Source of the DNA: an uncultured bacterium
GTDB taxonomy: Bacteria > Armatimonadota > UBA5829
Assembly: GCA_938074205.1 (NCBI GenBank)
Contig: CALJES010000006.1
Location: forward strand, 186,001 to 250,000
Reading direction: 5' to 3'
DNA length: 64,000 bases
Positions 47,207-56,187 of this stretch are shown in pieces (position 1 is the stretch's first letter; the number at the start of each line of letters is the position of its first letter). The notes beneath the pieces are model-generated. The model was not told the DNA's origin. It was given only the letters and a program-made list of their open reading frames with translations, and made no database searches. Position numbers and translations under genes: made by a program.

Positions 47207-48436
47207 CTAGCCAAAAAGTCTCCGGAAGAAGTTGACTACGGTCTGCTTTAGTGTACCGGTTTTTTCCTGTTCCCGCAAGCCCATCTGCTCCTTCGCAGCG
47301 TATTTAATAAGGCCCACTGCAGCCGAGTATATGGGGCTAGCCACGGTATCGCTAAGTGCTCCCACGTCTTTAGGTACCCCTATTCTAACCGACGGATTCA
47401 GAGTCTTCTGAGCGAGTTCGACGGTGCCCGGCATCAACGCACCACCTCCAGTTAGAACTACGCCTGCCGGGAGCATATCTAGCTGACCCGACTTAGCGAT
47501 CTCCATGCGCACCATTTGTAAGATTTCTTGCATTCTGGGCTCAGTTATCTCAACCAAGACCTTTCTCGGCAACTCTATTGGACTTTCGGTGCCAAGCTGG
47601 GTTACTTCAAACGTATCGTCTGGACTTATTAGACTTTTGTCTGCCGCACCGAATGCGATTTTTACTCTTTCCGCTTCTTCTCGGGAGGCGCGCAAACCCA
47701 CCGCGATATCGTTAGTAACGTGATTGCCGCCTACTGGAAGAACGGATGTATAGTAAACTTCCCCACCCACGAACACAGCAATGTCGGTAGTTCCACCCCC
47801 AATGTCGACCAGCGCAACACCCAACTGCTTTTCCGCCTCTAGCACGACTGCCTCGCTGGCTGCAATAGACTCCAGAACGGTTCCATCTATCGAAAGACCA
47901 GCACGATGAACGCACTTGACAATGTTGTCCAGGAACACGCTAGAGCCTGTCACTATATGGGTTTCGACTTCCAGACGCGTAGCCGACATACCCACTGGAT
48001 CGCTTATACCGTCCTGGCCATCAACGACGAAACCTCGAGGAATAGCGTGTATAATCTCGCGCTCTGGGGGCAGCACGATCACTTTAGAGGCTTCGATAAC
48101 TCGCTCGACATCAGCCACTCTTATCTCGTGGTCTGGATTAGTTATTGCAACCACGCCGCGGCTGTTTAGCGATGATATATGCTCGCCAGTAACACTCACC
48201 ACTGCAGACTTTATAGTTACACTACCTGCCATACGCTGGGTTTTTTCTACAGCAGTGTGGATAGCTTCGGTAGTTGCATCCAGATCTACAACGACACCTT
48301 TCTTGAGCCCATCTGACGGCGTTAAGCCGACACCTATTATGTCTATCGCTCCTGTATCTGCATCGACTTCCGCAAGAGCACAACAGGTCTTCGTCGTTCC
48401 TATGTCCAGTCCCGCTACGTAATCTTTTCGACTCAA
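47207..48436 (-). CDS. ftsA: Cell division protein FtsA
   Basis: This actin-like ATPase anchors FtsZ to the membrane. The N-terminal phosphate-binding segment is YVAGLDIGTTKTCCA, the 1C domain follows, and the adenosine motif GVVLTGGGALMPG lies near the end. The last residues, VVNFFRRLFG, form the membrane-targeting amphipathic helix. TTG 48436 is chosen (409 residues): it overlaps the sbp stop as TTGA and has GGAGGAGA just upstream, whereas GTG 48451 would start inside that ribosome binding site. Confidence 0.96.
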   Translation of the reverse strand: MSRKDYVAGLDIGTTKTCCALAEVDADTGAIDIIGVGLTPSDGLKKGVVVDLDATTEAIHTAVEKTQRMAGSVTIKSAVVSVTGEHISSLNSRGVVAITNPDHEIRVADVERVIEASKVIVLPPEREIIHAIPRGFVVDGQDGISDPVGMSATRLEVETHIVTGSSVFLDNIVKCVHRAGLSIDGTVLESIAASEAVVLEAEKQLGVALVDIGGGTTDIAVFVGGEVYYTSVLPVGGNHVTNDIAVGLRASREEAERVKIAFGAADKSLISPDDTFEVTQLGTESPIELPRKVLVEITEPRMQEILQMVRMEIAKSGQLDMLPAGVVLTGGGALMPGTVELAQKTLNPSVRIGVPKDVGALSDTVASPIYSAAVGLIKYAAKEQMGLREQEKTGTLKQTVVNFFRRLFG

Positions 48437-48792
48437 CCCTCTCTCCTCCACCTCAATCTCGTTTCAGTCAGCAAATATCGCCGAATTAACGAAAGATTTA
48501 GGAAGATTCTGCCACCCAGAGCGACTACGGCTGCCAAGAACAAATCGACACCTATCTGATCGCCCAGATATGCCAACGCAGCGGCAAGCAGAGTATTTAC
48601 CACGAAACCTGAAAAGAAAATATCGTCGTGGAACTTGCCTTCTATTCCAGCCCTGATACCGCCGAATATTGAATCAAGCCCAGCTAGGGTAGCCAAAGAC
48701 AAGTATGCCGCCACGCTGGAGGGCAGACTCAAGCCAGGCAGCCAATATATCTGGAAACCGATCGCCAGACCAACTAGAGGAAGCCAAATCAT
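48433..48792 (-). CDS. sbp: Small basic protein Sbp (DUF1290)
   Basis: This 119-residue membrane protein has several hydrophobic segments and the DUF1290 signature LDSIFGGIRAGIEGKFHDDIF, then LGDQIGVDLFLAAVVALGGRIF. Sbp genes sit beside ftsA/ftsZ in Bacillus and other Terrabacteria. Their function is not established. GGAAGG lies just before the ATG. The gene starts nine bases after the DUF881 stop and its stop overlaps ftsA, so the three are translated together. Confidence 0.9.
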   Translation of the reverse strand: MIWLPLVGLAIGFQIYWLPGLSLPSSVAAYLSLATLAGLDSIFGGIRAGIEGKFHDDIFFSGFVVNTLLAAALAYLGDQIGVDLFLAAVVALGGRIFLNLSLIRRYLLTETRLRWRREG

Positions 48793-48801
48793 CTACCTTC
48801 C

Positions 48802-49566
48802 TTACCTCGACTTTTCCTTGGGTTGAGGAAGCGGCTTTGCCCAATAGAAGCGCATGCTTCCGGAATAAGCGGGCACCGTGATATCAGGCTGCTGCTTTAC
48901 TTCGATCATATCAAGCAAGAACAAGCCATCTGCTGCTCCGCCCGGCAATTCAAGTGCCTTCTGAAGAACGTCAGGTTTGCCGATAGCTTTTATCACATAA
49001 GGCGCAGCCACCTGCACTGAATTGACCAATATCACTGGGCCCACACATCGAATCGACGATGTGGCTATTAACCGCTGACCATTAACGGAAATAGCTTCGG
49101 CGCCAGCGGCAAAGAGTTCGTTAACGACAGCGCGTATGTCATAGTCGTGAACTATGTAATTCTCGATTACCTCAGGGCGCGTTTCGTTCACATCGCGCTT
49201 AGGGCTATCGTGTAGGGTGACGATTATTCCGGGCCCGTGGACCGCAATCTGTCCCGCCAGCATCTTAGCTTCCTGCAAAACAGACTCCAATCCTAATGTT
49301 GCCGCCTGACCAGTTGCTTGCTTTCTTAACAGCTCTTCATAGCGTTCTTTGTATTCGGCAAGGTCTTTTTGTAAACTCGCATTCTGTTGCTTTAGGTTGA
49401 TGAACTCAGCTCGAAGTGCAGGCCAACGATTCGGAATCCCCTCAGAAACGGCACGCCGCTGCGTTCTCAGCGACAGAGCTAACAGCATTCCAAGCACTAT
49501 GCACAGTGCCGTAACTTGGAACACCCAACCCTTGCCCCGTGAAGGCGGAGACGCAATTGTCGACAT
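48802..49566 (-). CDS. DUF881 family membrane-anchored protein
   Basis: The 254-residue protein has one N-terminal transmembrane helix (about 15-30), a coiled coil (about 45-75, ending EELLRKQ) and a periplasmic DUF881 domain: GPGIIVTLHDSP, DIRAVVNELFAAGAEAISVNGQRL and RCVGPVILVN. DUF881 genes occur between ftsQ/divIB and sbp in many Gram-positive-type clusters. The role is unknown, with a link to division or septum inferred from context only. It is 93 bases from ftsQ and 9 from sbp. Confidence 0.88.
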   Translation of the reverse strand: MSTIASPPSRGKGWVFQVTALCIVLGMLLALSLRTQRRAVSEGIPNRWPALRAEFINLKQQNASLQKDLAEYKERYEELLRKQATGQAATLGLESVLQEAKMLAGQIAVHGPGIIVTLHDSPKRDVNETRPEVIENYIVHDYDIRAVVNELFAAGAEAISVNGQRLIATSSIRCVGPVILVNSVQVAAPYVIKAIGKPDVLQKALELPGGAADGLFLLDMIEVKQQPDITVPAYSGSMRFYWAKPLPQPKEKSR

Positions 49567-49659
49567 AGGAATTTCTGTATAACCCCTCTTCTACTCAGGC
49601 AACACACCTTTGAAAATGTAAATTGTCGGCAAAGCTTTACTCATCAACTCGAGAGGAAA

Positions 49660-50466
49660 TCAGACGCCGCCCGACTTAGGACGATAGACCGGGAATTTGG
49701 GGCATGTCACGTCGATATACACAGCCTCCTGAGCCAACGCGGGCTTGCAGATAAGCGCGCTCCGCAACACTGCGATTTTCTCCCCCAGGCTATCCGGCTG
49801 ACCAAGCTTGACGCGCAAGCCGCCGCACATATTTAAACACATATCGCCCATGCGGTCAATTGATATTCCAGCAACTTGCAGTTCGTTTTCAGAAGCAGTC
49901 TTAACAGCCTTAATTGCCGCGACGATTTCTTTAGACTTACACCTAGCACCCACGTAAACTTCGGTTGGACGGTCGACCCGTATCAATGGCAAGTCGCGAA
50001 TGGATTCCGTGGTCACGTGAAAAACATAGCCATCAGACTGAACCAGGTATACCTTCCCATTGATAAGAATTGCCGCCAGCGGTTTGTGCTCGACCACTTT
50101 AATCATAAGGCATGAAGGAAAATGGCGCTCTAATCGAACTGTTGAAACCTCGGGGATCGCTGAAATGGAACGGCAAATCTGCTGACTCGGAATAAGGAAT
50201 ATGTTCCGGCCTAATGCTAATCCAGCTGATTGTTCAACCCTATTCTTGCTGGCAAATCTTACACCTCTCACTCTCACTTCTCGTACTGCCAGCAGCGGTG
50301 TCTGAACTACAAATGCCACACATGAGGAAAGCAGCATTGCACATAGAAAAAGCGCTGCCAGTGCTTTGTTGTTTGGTCTTATACGGTTGGAGGGCTTGAT
50401 TAATACACGTGATCCATTACACACTCTGGCTCTACCAAACCGGCCGGCAGTATAGGACTTCATCAT
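49660..50466 (-). CDS. ftsQ: Cell division protein FtsQ/DivIB
   Basis: This bitopic divisome protein connects FtsL-FtsB to FtsW-FtsI. The 268-residue sequence has a basic cytoplasmic N-terminus, one transmembrane helix (about 37-55), a POTRA domain (VREVRVRGVRFASKNRVEQSAGLALGRN split across strands) and the FtsQ-type beta domain with RHFPSCLMIKVVEHKPLA. The ATG overlaps the ddl stop as ATGA. No DivIB-type C-terminal extension is seen. Confidence 0.9.
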   Translation of the reverse strand: MMKSYTAGRFGRARVCNGSRVLIKPSNRIRPNNKALAALFLCAMLLSSCVAFVVQTPLLAVREVRVRGVRFASKNRVEQSAGLALGRNIFLIPSQQICRSISAIPEVSTVRLERHFPSCLMIKVVEHKPLAAILINGKVYLVQSDGYVFHVTTESIRDLPLIRVDRPTEVYVGARCKSKEIVAAIKAVKTASENELQVAGISIDRMGDMCLNMCGGLRVKLGQPDSLGEKIAVLRSALICKPALAQEAVYIDVTCPKFPVYRPKSGGV

Positions 50467-51554
50467 CGCCTTCCACCCTCGAGAGCAAACTCTATGAGCA
50501 TATCCAAGAGGCGACTGAATGAAATGCCAGCCGCCTCAGCCGCACGCGGCAATAAGCTGGTTGGGGTCATGCCTGGTATAGTATTGACTTCGAGCACGTA
50601 TAATTCATGATGGTGGTGTGACTCGGAAACGTTCTCCCTGCAGCCGTGCACATACACAATATCCGTACGAGACATCCCACTGCAGCCAAGAGATGTGTGA
50701 GCTGCAATGGCTAATCTCTGTGCTTCAGATGTAATCTCCGGCGGTATTCGAGCTGGCACGATCTCTTCCGTAGCACCAGGAGTATATTTTGCTTCGTAGT
50801 CGTAGAATCCTTTGGCGGGCACAATTTCTATAACTGGCAACGCGATTGGAGCATCATTTCCTAAGACGCTGACAGTAAGCTCAATACCTTCTAAGAACTC
50901 TTCCACAAGAATACGGTTGTCATATTTGCGAGCCTTTTCGATTGCTTCTTCCAAAACACCCGGATCAACTACCTTTGTCATGCCTATAGTCGAACCTTGG
51001 CGGCTTGGTTTGACGATGACCGGGTAGCCGAGCCTTGCTGCACGACATGCAACCCAACCACGATCCCAACCCGAATCGTGGCATGTGAAATCGACAGAGC
51101 GAGGAACCGGGATTCCGTCTGCAGCCATAACCTTTTTTGCCATCACCTTGTCCATAGCAAGCGCACTCGCAAGCACGCCTGAGCCTGTATATGGAATGTC
51201 AAACAGTTCAAGCAAACCCTGGATAGTACCATCTTCGCCATACCTGCCGTGAAGGGCTATTACAGCTACATCGGGCCTAAAACGAGAATCCAAAAGGCAA
51301 TCAAGCGGTAATAGTTTATGAGTATTGAGCACCGACTCTCTAGCCGCGACGACTGCTTCTACCTCTTGTTCAGCTCCTGGCAGAGACACCGCGCTGCGAT
51401 TTGAGGTCGTCCCGACATCAACGCCGAATACGTCGTACTTCGAACGATCCAGAGCATCTAAGATCTGTTTTCCACTTGAGAGAGACACATCACGCTCACT
51501 TGATACGCCGCCCATAAGGACAGCAACCTTCAGCTTGGTATTTCGTCCGACCAT
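50463..51554 (-). CDS. ddl: D-alanine--D-alanine ligase
   Basis: Ddl joins two D-alanines with ATP for the peptidoglycan stem. The 363-residue ATP-grasp enzyme has the N-terminal VAVLMGGVSSERDVSL, IALHGRYGEDGTIQG, YTGSGVLASALAMDK, PVIVKPSRQGSTIGM and the C-terminal LEVNTIPGMT. It overlaps murB by 25 bases at its start and ftsQ by 4 bases at its stop. Confidence 0.95.
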   Translation of the reverse strand: MVGRNTKLKVAVLMGGVSSERDVSLSSGKQILDALDRSKYDVFGVDVGTTSNRSAVSLPGAEQEVEAVVAARESVLNTHKLLPLDCLLDSRFRPDVAVIALHGRYGEDGTIQGLLELFDIPYTGSGVLASALAMDKVMAKKVMAADGIPVPRSVDFTCHDSGWDRGWVACRAARLGYPVIVKPSRQGSTIGMTKVVDPGVLEEAIEKARKYDNRILVEEFLEGIELTVSVLGNDAPIALPVIEIVPAKGFYDYEAKYTPGATEEIVPARIPPEITSEAQRLAIAAHTSLGCSGMSRTDIVYVHGCRENVSESHHHHELYVLEVNTIPGMTPTSLLPRAAEAAGISFSRLLDMLIEFALEGGRR

Positions 51555-52501
51555 TCTCCTACTATTCTGACCTCGTATTCCAGCTCCACACCAGTTTTTT
51601 CTTTTACTATGCGCCGTACTTCCTCGGCAAGAAGGCGAATATCAGTAGCTGATGCGTTTCCTCGGTTTATTATGAAATTTGCATGTACATCGCTAACAAC
51701 TGCGTCACCTCTGGAGAGCCCCTTACAGCCTGCTTGCTCTATCAACTTACCGGCACTCATACAGGACAACAGTCCCGATTGATTCACGTCCTCCGCTGCC
51801 AAAGGATTCTTGAAAAAACAACCTGCACTCTTGCCGCGAGGCTGTGATTCTGCTCTGTGTCGACGAACCCTATCCAGAAGTTTGCGTATCTCTATTCCGT
51901 CGCCTGGGCAAAGACGAAAAACCGCCTTGGTAATGATCAGCGAATGGTCACGTTGGAAACGGCTGCTCCGATAGGAAAACTCGCACTCTTCGCGGGAGAG
52001 CACAAACTTTCTGCCAACCTCGTCAACTACTTGTACCGCACTAACAACTCGGTCAATGTAGCCAGCGTGCGTACCCGCGTTCATAACTAGAGCCCCACCT
52101 ACAGTTCCTGGCACCACACCGACTGCTTCAAAACCCGACAAGTTATTGTCGGCTGCCAGATCGGCCACTGTCGACAGCCTTGCACCGGCACCAGCCTCAA
52201 TATAGGGCTCCACAACACTTACGCGCTGAAAATCATCCATCAGCAACAATACCACGCCGCGAATGCCTAAATCAGAAACCAACAGGTTTGCCCCATCGCC
52301 TATAACCATCCACGGGAGGTTGTGTGCAGAGACGTATTTCATAAGAGAAATCAGGCTGCGTTCATTATGAACCTTTACAAATACGTCGGCAGGCCCACCT
52401 ACGGCAAGCGTGGTGTGTGCGGACATCGGTTCGTGTTGATAGACTTGAACACCGTCAATACGTGCAATGTCCCTTGCTACAACTGATGCGTCGAAGCTCA
52501 A
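51530..52501 (-). CDS. murB: UDP-N-acetylenolpyruvoylglucosamine reductase
   Basis: MurB reduces UDP-GlcNAc-enolpyruvate to UDP-MurNAc with FAD and NADPH. Motifs include HTTLAVGGPADVFV, VIGDGANLLVSD, GVVPGTVGGALVMNAG, YRSSRF and GKSAGCFFKNP. TTG 52501 is the likely start (323 residues): it overlaps the murC stop as TTGA, with GGGG about 10 nt before, whereas TTG 52507 would lie too close to that site. The length fits type II MurB (no C-terminal extension). Confidence 0.93.
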   Translation of the reverse strand: MSFDASVVARDIARIDGVQVYQHEPMSAHTTLAVGGPADVFVKVHNERSLISLMKYVSAHNLPWMVIGDGANLLVSDLGIRGVVLLLMDDFQRVSVVEPYIEAGAGARLSTVADLAADNNLSGFEAVGVVPGTVGGALVMNAGTHAGYIDRVVSAVQVVDEVGRKFVLSREECEFSYRSSRFQRDHSLIITKAVFRLCPGDGIEIRKLLDRVRRHRAESQPRGKSAGCFFKNPLAAEDVNQSGLLSCMSAGKLIEQAGCKGLSRGDAVVSDVHANFIINRGNASATDIRLLAEEVRRIVKEKTGVELEYEVRIVGEWSDEIPS

Positions 52502-53883
52502 GAGCAATTACCCCGCAGGTACGCAGCTAGTTCTTCGGCAACGGTACGGATATCGCCGGCTCCCATAACCAACACAATATCGCCGGACGAAAGCTCGCCC
52601 ACGAGTTCTCTGGCAACGTCACTAAGATCAGGGGCGTACCGACCACCTGCAAACCCCAGCTCTATCATGCGCTCCACAATTCGTTCACTCGAAACGCCTG
52701 GTATCGGTTCTTCTCGTGCCGGATAAATAGGTACAACTACAACCTTGTCAGCTGCAGACAATACTTTTGCAAAGTCCTCTAGCAGAAAATTCGTTCGAGA
52801 ATACAAATGAGGCTGGAACACCACTACCAGCCGACCGTTGTACGCAGAACGAGCAGCTTTGATAGTGGCCTCGATTTCAGACGGGTGATGCGCATAATCA
52901 TCAATCACAACTACATCTCCCTCGTAGACTATCTCGAACCTACGAGGAGCACCACAGTAATTCTTCAAAGCACTCCTAACCGATCGAAAAGGCACACCAA
53001 GCTCGAGCGTAACTGCTGCAGCGGCGAGCGAATCTATTATGTTCTGCTCCCCAGGCACCCCTAGAACCAAGCGGCCGAGGGTCTTACCTTTTCCGACAAG
53101 CGTATACTGAGACCTAAGACCATCAATCGAAATATTCTCTGCACGGTAGTCAGCACCCTGATCACGTCCAAACCACACGACCTTCGTTTCTGACGAATCG
53201 GTTAATTGGGACTCGACCAGAGGCTGCAATGCTCGACGGATTCTAGCGTCATCCGCACACGCAACGATGAGGCCGTCCGGTTCGACCTTGGAAGCAAATT
53301 GATAGAAGGCTGCCTCGACCTGTTCGATCGTGCCGTAATAATCCAGGTGGTCCGCATCTATATTGAGCACAACCGCAATATTAGGGTTGAGATGGAGAAA
53401 TGATCCGAATGCCTCGCAGGCTTCAGTTACTATGACTTGATTTCCGCCAAGTCTCAGATTATCCCGATCAGTACCCAACAGTGCCGTCGGATCCCAACCG
53501 CCATGCTCCAGTACGGCTGCGATCATCGCAACAGTTGTCGTCTTTCCGTGCGCTCCAGCCACTGCTATCTTGTGCTTGTAGTTGTTCATAATCTCTGCCA
53601 GGATTAATGGGCGCTCCATCGTTGGTATGCCGCGCCGGCGTGCCTCAACGAGTTCTGGATTATCGTCTGTGACAGCAGCGGTGTACACGACCACGTCTGC
53701 TTCGTCGATGTTTTTTGTATCGTGCCCTACAAATACATCTATTCCGAGATCCCGCAATCTCTGGACAGTCTCACTCTCTTGTCGGTCAGAACCAGTGACC
53801 CTATGCCCAAAGCTATGGAGTAACACCGCGATGGCGCTCATACTGACGCCACCTATTCCTATCAGATGGTAATGCTTGACCAC
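52498..53883 (-). CDS. murC: UDP-N-acetylmuramate--L-alanine ligase
   Basis: MurC adds the first amino acid, L-Ala, to UDP-MurNAc. The 461-residue Mur ligase has HLIGIGGVSMSAIA, the P-loop AGAHGKTTTVAM, NIDADHLDYYG and DDYAHHPSEIEAT, and a C-terminal domain with VVFQPHLYSRT. GTG 53883 follows AAGGATAAGGG. It begins 12 bases after murG. Confidence 0.96.
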   Translation of the reverse strand: MVKHYHLIGIGGVSMSAIAVLLHSFGHRVTGSDRQESETVQRLRDLGIDVFVGHDTKNIDEADVVVYTAAVTDDNPELVEARRRGIPTMERPLILAEIMNNYKHKIAVAGAHGKTTTVAMIAAVLEHGGWDPTALLGTDRDNLRLGGNQVIVTEACEAFGSFLHLNPNIAVVLNIDADHLDYYGTIEQVEAAFYQFASKVEPDGLIVACADDARIRRALQPLVESQLTDSSETKVVWFGRDQGADYRAENISIDGLRSQYTLVGKGKTLGRLVLGVPGEQNIIDSLAAAAVTLELGVPFRSVRSALKNYCGAPRRFEIVYEGDVVVIDDYAHHPSEIEATIKAARSAYNGRLVVVFQPHLYSRTNFLLEDFAKVLSAADKVVVVPIYPAREEPIPGVSSERIVERMIELGFAGGRYAPDLSDVARELVGELSSGDIVLVMGAGDIRTVAEELAAYLRGNCS

Positions 53884-53895
53884 AATCCCTTATCC

Positions 53896-55008
53896 TTAAA
53901 CTTTGTCTTTGGCGCAAACCAGTCCGGAGATTATCTGCGCTACCTTCTGAGCCGCATCCGGTTTGCCCAATGAACGGCTGGCTTCGGACATTGTGCGAAG
54001 ACGATCGTTGTGCGTCCGCAGTTCAATTATTGCGTCTGCCAGTTTTCGGGGCGTAAGCTCGCTTTCGCGAAAGACCAGGGCTGCCCCTTGATCTGCAAGA
54101 TACCGAGCATTTGCGCTCTGCTCATCCGCAACCGCGTGCGGATACGGAATCAGTATACACGGCAGACCTGCTGCTGTGGCTTCAGCCAAGGTTGACGCAC
54201 CGCTGCGCCCAACAAGCAAATCTGCAGCTGCCATGGCCAATGGCATATCAATGAACGGCTCGACTCGGTAAGAATCTTCAAACCTCTCAAAACCCGTAGA
54301 CTTAAGCTGCTCAACCTGATCCATATTGTTAGTCCCCAACTGGTGAAGGACCTGAGTGGCATCATCATTTAAGCTAGGCCAAGCAGCAAACATCAACTCG
54401 TTAATTCGCCGAGCCCCAAGGCTACCGCCAACAACAAGCACTGTGAAGCGGTCTTTCTCAAGACCTAACGCCGCGCGCGCCTCTGTCTTCGTCGGCAAGT
54501 GCAAAAATCTCTTCCGAATAGGTAAACCTGTAACCACAACTTTATCCCTTGGAAAGGAGCTCACCGTCGCAGGAAATGTTACGCACACACTCGTGGCATA
54601 TCGAGCAAGCCATCGATTCGCGCGTCCCGGGATGGCATTTTGTTCGTGTATGATTAAGGGTTTCCGCAGTACACGCTGCGCAATAAGAACGGGTACGGTC
54701 GTATATCCTCCCATTCCAACTACCACGTCAGGGCGAAATGTTCTGAGAATGCTCAGTGCTATAGCAAATCCTGTTATTATCTTGGCAAGTCCGACAAACT
54801 CGGAAACGGCGAACGATTTAGGAAACGGCGCGCAGGGAACCGATCTAAACGTTATATCTGCCTCTGATGCTATTTGCTTCTCGGGACCAGCGGCACTACC
54901 AACGAACAGCAACTCGACGGTCGGATCGAGTTCTCGCAAAGCCTCCGCGACAGCCACGGCTGGGTACGCGTGCCCTCCCGTGCCTCCTCCGGTTAACACT
55001 ATCCTCAT
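53896..55008 (-). CDS. murG: UDP-GlcNAc--lipid I transferase MurG
   Basis: MurG adds GlcNAc to lipid I to make lipid II at the inner face of the membrane. The 370-residue GT-B enzyme opens with IVLTGGGTGGHAYPAV and contains VGMGGYTTVPV, IHEQNAIPGRAN, VVGGSLGARRINE, GRSGASTLAEATAAG and PCILIPYPHA. ATG 55008 is fixed by the family's N-terminus. It lies 113 bases inside the end of ftsW, a long overlap for this pair. Confidence 0.96.
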   Translation of the reverse strand: MRIVLTGGGTGGHAYPAVAVAEALRELDPTVELLFVGSAAGPEKQIASEADITFRSVPCAPFPKSFAVSEFVGLAKIITGFAIALSILRTFRPDVVVGMGGYTTVPVLIAQRVLRKPLIIHEQNAIPGRANRWLARYATSVCVTFPATVSSFPRDKVVVTGLPIRKRFLHLPTKTEARAALGLEKDRFTVLVVGGSLGARRINELMFAAWPSLNDDATQVLHQLGTNNMDQVEQLKSTGFERFEDSYRVEPFIDMPLAMAAADLLVGRSGASTLAEATAAGLPCILIPYPHAVADEQSANARYLADQGAALVFRESELTPRKLADAIIELRTHNDRLRTMSEASRSLGKPDAAQKVAQIISGLVCAKDKV

Positions 55009-56143
55009 TTGCTTCCTCGCCCTCGACCTCTACTTCGATATTCCTGGAAACAGACAAAACTAATCCCAACCCGAGCAAAGTAGTCACAAGCGACGAGCCG
55101 CCGTAGCTGATAAGTGGAAGTGGAATACCGGTGGCAGGAATCGAGTTTGTAGCCACGGCCATGTTGATCAGAGCTTGCGTGCTGACTGCGCTTCCCACGC
55201 CGGCGGCAAGCAAGGCGCCGTATAGGCTCTTACTTTTCTGAGCTATGACGAAATTGAGAACTGCTAAAAGCGAGAACAATAATACTAGTACCAAGCTGCC
55301 CACCAATCCTAGCTCTTCGGCTAGAGTTGCGTATATGTAGTCCGTGTAAGCAGCCGGTATGTAACACTTTACGCGCCCTTCGCCTAAACCCACCCCGGTT
55401 AAACCACCGGTTCCAAAACCTATTAGGGAATGCACTATTTGATAGCCCGCGTGATGGTAATGCCCCCAAGGGTCCATGAAAGCAGCCACTCTCGCCCGGC
55501 AGTGAGGTAAATAGGTCATAGCCACAACCACCGCGGCAATCCCTAAAACGGCTGCAAGGACAAGATATCTTTTCTTTGCGCCAGCCAGCGCGAACATAGC
55601 GAACATTACTGCGAAAAGGACAGCGGCAGTGCCGAAATCCCGTTGAGCAACAACCAGCAAGGTAATCAGTCCCGACCATCCAAGCGGCACCAACCAGCGT
55701 TTTTCTCTACCTTTCGAGAAGATCCCCGGTCTGCCAAGAGCTCGTGCCAAGTACACGATAATCGCCAATTTTGCCAGCTCTGACGGCTGAAACATAAACG
55801 GTCCGAGTCTAACCCAACTCGTCGAACCATTGATGGTGACTCCCCGCACTAATACATAAACCAGCAGCACGATCGCCGCTAACAAGATAACTATACTTAG
55901 TCTTCGAATCCATTCAAGAGGAATAAGTGAAACGAGCAGCATAAGACACACGCCCACGCCGGCATATGTTATTTGCCGCTTGGCAAAGTACCACGCGTCA
56001 TTTCCATATCGCGATTGGTCGGCGCTCGTGGGATAGCTGGCATCGAAAACAAGAAGCACCCCAGAAACCACCAGAAATAGGACGATACCTAACAGAATCA
56101 GGTCGGGCGAGTTTATTCTTGCATTCCTTTGCACTGCTGACAT
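54896..56143 (-). CDS. ftsW: Peptidoglycan glycosyltransferase FtsW
   Basis: This 415-residue SEDS protein has about ten transmembrane helices. It has the SEDS features QPSELAKLAIIVYLAR and GHYHHAGYQIVHSLIGFGTGG (read in parts), and the C-terminal GIPLPLISYGGSS. It polymerises septal glycan with its partner FtsI. The last 37 or so residues are an Arg-rich tail read in another frame over the first 113 bases of murG. This tail has no membrane helix and is not a usual FtsW feature. AGGAAGAG precedes the ATG. Confidence 0.93.
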   Translation of the reverse strand: MSAVQRNARINSPDLILLGIVLFLVVSGVLLVFDASYPTSADQSRYGNDAWYFAKRQITYAGVGVCLMLLVSLIPLEWIRRLSIVILLAAIVLLVYVLVRGVTINGSTSWVRLGPFMFQPSELAKLAIIVYLARALGRPGIFSKGREKRWLVPLGWSGLITLLVVAQRDFGTAAVLFAVMFAMFALAGAKKRYLVLAAVLGIAAVVVAMTYLPHCRARVAAFMDPWGHYHHAGYQIVHSLIGFGTGGLTGVGLGEGRVKCYIPAAYTDYIYATLAEELGLVGSLVLVLLFSLLAVLNFVIAQKSKSLYGALLAAGVGSAVSTQALINMAVATNSIPATGIPLPLISYGGSSLVTTLLGLGLVLSVSRNIEVEVEGEEANEDSVNRRRHGRARVPSRGCRGGFARTRSDRRVAVRW

Positions 56144-56187
56144 CTCTTCCTGATCTCCTTATCCAGCTTTCACTTTCAGTTCGAATG

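Noticed and set aside
54356-55063. 235-codon open frame on the plus strand across murG and ftsW
   Set aside because: It lies antisense to conserved murG coding sequence and is Ser/Thr/Pro-rich, as expected from a shadow frame.
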